From NCBI GenBank assembly GCA_025463745.1, contig JAODBB010000217.1:20790-84789 (forward strand): a stretch of 64,000 nucleotides of DNA. The letters run 5' to 3'. The notes under the pieces were generated by a model. It was not told where the DNA came from, ran no database searches, and was given only the letters and a program-made list of their open reading frames with translations. Shown here one piece after another: positions 60,979-64,000 of the stretch (position 1 is its first letter; each line of letters opens with the position of its first letter). This stretch comes from Subtercola sp. (GTDB lineage Bacteria > Actinomycetota > Actinomycetes > Actinomycetales > Microbacteriaceae). A program made the position numbers and the translations under genes.

Positions 60979-61601
60979 GCGGCTGCCTCCATTTCCAGTA
61001 GTGCGGTCTTAGCGGCGAGGCCACCGATGTAGCCGCCGAGGGTGCCGTCAGTTCGAAGCACACGGTGGCAGGGGACCACGATCGGCAGAGGGTTGGTGCC
61101 GCAGGCCGTGCCGACGGCGCGGACAGCGTTCGGATTACCGACGATTGTGGCGACCTGCTTGTAGCTCTGGGTCATTCCGTAGCCGATCTCGGGGAGGTGT
61201 TTCTGCACCAGCCGGCGAAACCCGGACGACAGCGACAGGTCCAGGTTCAGATCGAAGGTTTTGCGTCTGCGGTCGAAGTACTCCTCGACCTCGAAAGCGG
61301 CCGCATCCAGTCGCTTGGGTGCTTTGAGGATGCGGCGGCTGACCTTTGTGCCGAGAGTGTCGAGGACCTTGTCGAAATCTTCGCTCTCGTATGCCACGCG
61401 CAGCAGTCCTCTTTCGGTGGCTGCGAGGAGCAGTGTGCCGACCGGAGTGTCGATGGTCGTGTAGGCGATGTCCAGAATTCCGGCCTGCTGGGCTGACTCT
61501 TCAAGCCTGCGATGTAGCCGCTCCATCATCTCTGTCGAAGGCAGGGCGCTGTGAGCGAGGAGGTCGGAGATCTCCTGATCGCCGGTGGTGTCGGTGTTCA
61601 T
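60975..61601 (-). CDS. Methylated-DNA-[protein]-cysteine S-methyltransferase with N-terminal extension
   Basis: GTACGTNPLPIVVPCHRVLRTDGTLGGYIGGLAAKTALLEME. Confidence 0.93.
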   Translation of the reverse strand: MNTDTTGDQEISDLLAHSALPSTEMMERLHRRLEESAQQAGILDIAYTTIDTPVGTLLLAATERGLLRVAYESEDFDKVLDTLGTKVSRRILKAPKRLDAAAFEVEEYFDRRRKTFDLNLDLSLSSGFRRLVQKHLPEIGYGMTQSYKQVATIVGNPNAVRAVGTACGTNPLPIVVPCHRVLRTDGTLGGYIGGLAAKTALLEMEAAA

Positions 61602-62098
61602 TCTGATGCTCCTTTCGAATGTGTGCCGGCGAACGTTTTTCGCAGGCTCTTGATGCCATCAGATGCGGCCCGCCGGGCTGCATCCGTCGTCCCGCCAAGG
61701 ATTTCGGCGATTTCTAGATAGGGAAGTCCAGCGAGGTAGTGGTACGCGATGACTTGTCGCTGTTTCTGGGGAACGGTCTTCACATGGTCCCAGATCTCGG
61801 TATCCGCGGTGGCCGGGACCCCCAGTGAGGAAGGCTGATCGGGTACGACGTCGACAGGGATGGCGATGCGTTTTTGAACGCGAATGATGTCAATCGCTTT
61901 TCTGTGTGCGATCGTAACCAGCCACGCCTGAATGTTGGCGTCATCCGGTAACGTCGGATAGGCCTTCATCGCAGAGATGAACGTTTCAGACCAGGCATCG
62001 TCGGCGTCGTCGAATCCGACGACGGCTCTGCAGACGCGCAGGACCGTGGCGCCGTGCTCGGCCACGATGCTCTCGAAGGGTTTCTTAGTGTTCATCAC
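61598..62098 (-). CDS. ECF RNA polymerase sigma factor
   Basis: Region 2 VVGFDDADDAWSETFISAMKAYPTLPDDANIQAWLVTIAHRKAIDIIR; region 4 VPQKQRQVIAYHYLAGLPYLEIAEILGGTTDAARRAASDGIKSLR. Confidence 0.92.
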   Translation of the reverse strand: MMNTKKPFESIVAEHGATVLRVCRAVVGFDDADDAWSETFISAMKAYPTLPDDANIQAWLVTIAHRKAIDIIRVQKRIAIPVDVVPDQPSSLGVPATADTEIWDHVKTVPQKQRQVIAYHYLAGLPYLEIAEILGGTTDAARRAASDGIKSLRKTFAGTHSKGASE

Positions 62099-62139
62099 TC
62101 AGTAGACGCGATCAGGGAGTGCGACGTGAGATGGTGACG

Positions 62140-62673
62140 TCAAAAGAGTTTTTCCGCGTCCACGAGCTCTCTGGCGGCTCGCGATTCCTCGGTCTCTTCT
62201 AGATCCAGAAGGAACTGCTTCCGCCTGAGGCCGCCGGCATACCCGGTCAGTTTCCCGCCCTTGCCGACCGCACGGTGACACGGGACGATGATGCACAGCG
62301 GGTTCTGCCCGACTGCCTTCCCGACCTGCTGAGCCAGTGACTTGTTCCCCAGACTCTCCGCGAGGTCACCATATGTCGTCGTGGTTCCCGACGGGATCTC
62401 CTTCAACAACGCCCAGACCTGCTCCTGAAAGTGATCGCCGCGAGTCACCGTCGTCAGATTGAACGTCGTTCGTCCTTCCCGAAAATACTCACCGAGTTGA
62501 ACCGATGCGACCGCAAGCACCACATCGTCGAACGCCTCGACGCGATCACCGAAGGTATCTGCGGGCGGCATGTACCAGTGATGGGGGAAATAGAGCCCTG
62601 TCAACGCCTCACCCATCGCGACAAGCGTGATCTGCCCGAGAGGGCTCTCAATCACCGCGTGACGTGTATCCAT
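62140..62673 (-). CDS. ogt: Methylated-DNA-[protein]-cysteine S-methyltransferase (second, Ogt-like)
   Basis: MDTRHAVIESPLGQITLVAMGEALTGLYFP...NPLCIIVPCHRAVGKGGKLTGYAGGL. Confidence 0.94.
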   Translation of the reverse strand: MDTRHAVIESPLGQITLVAMGEALTGLYFPHHWYMPPADTFGDRVEAFDDVVLAVASVQLGEYFREGRTTFNLTTVTRGDHFQEQVWALLKEIPSGTTTTYGDLAESLGNKSLAQQVGKAVGQNPLCIIVPCHRAVGKGGKLTGYAGGLRRKQFLLDLEETEESRAARELVDAEKLF

Positions 62674-62880
62674 TAGTCCGTTCCTCTCTCGTAACGACGA
62701 TCTCATTCAGAAGACGCTGCGCACCAGCGAAACGTGAGGACGCGCAGTCTTGGAAGTTTGGAGGTCTTGCTCGGGCCCGAACTTCTCAGCGGCTCAGCTC
62801 ACGTCTCCGATGTGTCCGACGTCTACCAGGTAGAGATCTTTCGATCTGGCGACGAGCCACAAACCTTCAAAGGACAGCCG

Positions 62881-63612
62881 ATGCGACTCACACCCTCCAC
62901 CAAAATGGTCCGGATTGGCCGCCTCGAGATGTTCAGTGATGGCGCCTTCGCCATCATCATCACGCTCCTGGTTCTGGAGATTCATCGACCAACTGGTGAA
63001 CCCGGGCAGTTAGGCGAGGAACTGATTCGAGAGTGGCCGTCTTATCTGGCCTACGGCGTCGCCTTCGTCTACATCGGCGTTATCTGGCTGAACCATCACT
63101 ACGTCTTCAGCCTGCTCTCGCACACTGATCTGTCACTTCAGTGGATCAATTTCGGCATCGTGGGTACCAGCGCCCTCATACCGTTCCCCACAGGCGTTCT
63201 AGCCGGCGCATTCGCATCGAACAATCTCGACGATCAGAGGAGCGCGGTGCTGCTCTATTCGCTGATCGCCTTTCTCATGTCGATTTCGTGGATACCGTTG
63301 TTTCTGTACCTACGCCGCAACCCGGCCACCCTCAAGCCGACTGAAAGACCCAACCACTTCACCATCGAGATCATCCGGCCAGCAGCCGGAGCAGCCGGCT
63401 ACGTTCTGGCCGCCGCGTTGGGATGGTTCGTCGCGCCGATCGCCGCAGTTGTCATCTTCGTTCTAATAGTCATCTACTATGCCGCAACCAGCACAGGACT
63501 CAGCACCGGCATCCGCAACGATTCGGAAACCACGTCCTTGTCTGCGAACGACGGCAGTCACGAGAGTGTAGACCGTTTACCACTTTCGGTAGGAACGTCG
63601 GACCTTACGTAA
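62881..63612 (+). CDS. TMEM175/DUF1211 family potassium channel-like membrane protein
   Basis: GRLEMFSDGAFAIIITLLVLEI signature, WLNHHYVF, multiple TM helices. Confidence 0.9.
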   Translation: MRLTPSTKMVRIGRLEMFSDGAFAIIITLLVLEIHRPTGEPGQLGEELIREWPSYLAYGVAFVYIGVIWLNHHYVFSLLSHTDLSLQWINFGIVGTSALIPFPTGVLAGAFASNNLDDQRSAVLLYSLIAFLMSISWIPLFLYLRRNPATLKPTERPNHFTIEIIRPAAGAAGYVLAAALGWFVAPIAAVVIFVLIVIYYAATSTGLSTGIRNDSETTSLSANDGSHESVDRLPLSVGTSDLT

Positions 63613-63621
63613 GGTCCGACG
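63596..63621. terminator. 26-bp perfect palindrome spanning the TMEM175 stop codon
   Basis: cgtcggaccttacgtaaggtccgacg. Confidence 0.7.
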
Positions 63622-63881
63622 CCGGACTCTCAACCCAATGGCAAAGGATTGTCGATTCTCTCGTGGTCGAGGAGCACTGCGGCTCGCACCATACTCTGAA
63701 TAGCCGCCGCCGTCCGATCAAATGACACAGTTATCTGGCTTTCCAGATGCAGCTCTAGGTTGAATTCCACGACTCCGCAGCAACGACTCGATCCTCGACC
63801 GAACTCCGAGCTCGCATTGGTGCCTGACGAGTCGACGACCTCGATTTCGGACAGCCTGTGTCTCGAAAACCTCAGGCGGAT

Positions 63882-64000
63882 TCAACTGGTCGTAGCAACA
63901 GGGGTCTCGTCTGTGGTTGAGAGTAGTTGATCGAGAGCGTGTGCGGGGGTGATTCCGGCGAGGGTGCGTCGTGGCCGTTGGTTCAGCTCGGTGGCGACCT
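63882..64000 (-). mobile_element. IS30-family transposase C-terminus (runs off window) with probable terminal IR
   Basis: Hand translation of reverse strand: VATELNQRPRRTLAGITPAHALDQLLSTTDETPVATTS*; ggcggattcaactggtcgtagcaaca at 63875-63900 looks like an IS30 end. Confidence 0.75.

Overview
High-GC actinobacterial window, Microbacteriaceae-like by protein character (inference), consisting mostly of accessory/catabolic DNA. Left to right: (1) Lrp-type regulator, Dpp/Opp-type peptide ABC transporter and BPL_N/GATase-like protein; (2) ECF sigma (ECF42/DUF6596-like) with a YCII/DGPF partner, ZIP metal transporter under a DtxR/IdeR-like box, small membrane ORF, dodecin; (3) two-gene surface-protein pair (WxL/DUF916-like) with tandem hairpins between the genes; (4) PucR regulator with NCS1 permease, two LLM flavin enzymes, an M24 peptidase-like protein and a threonine-synthase-like PLP enzyme, which looks like an uncharacterised catabolic pathway; (5) RpiB-like isomerase, IS110 transposase remnant, L-rhamnose-type operon (ribokinase, bifunctional aldolase/SDR, RhaSTPQ-type ABC, class II aldolase, rhamnulokinase) and divergent DeoR regulator; (6) AKR, sugar ABC, GMC oxidoreductase/gluconate-2-DH subunit 3 and nucleoside hydrolase cluster; (7) gene graveyard (ALDH, M24 peptidase and glycoside hydrolase remnants); (8) PucR regulator, dnaK-grpE-dnaJ-cbpM-clpB-Trx-UBP zinc finger-CxxC-less TrxR-like flavoprotein operon and NCS1 permease, bounded by two same-orientation 124-bp inverted-repeat elements; (9) compact ECF sigma/alkylation-repair operon (two MGMTs, 2OG oxygenase, Ada-like zinc protein lacking the methyl-acceptor Cys, unknown protein, AlkB, Tag); (10) TMEM175-family channel and a partial IS30 transposase at the edge. 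The strongest candidates for under-described systems are (8) and (9), followed by catabolic clusters (4) and (6).
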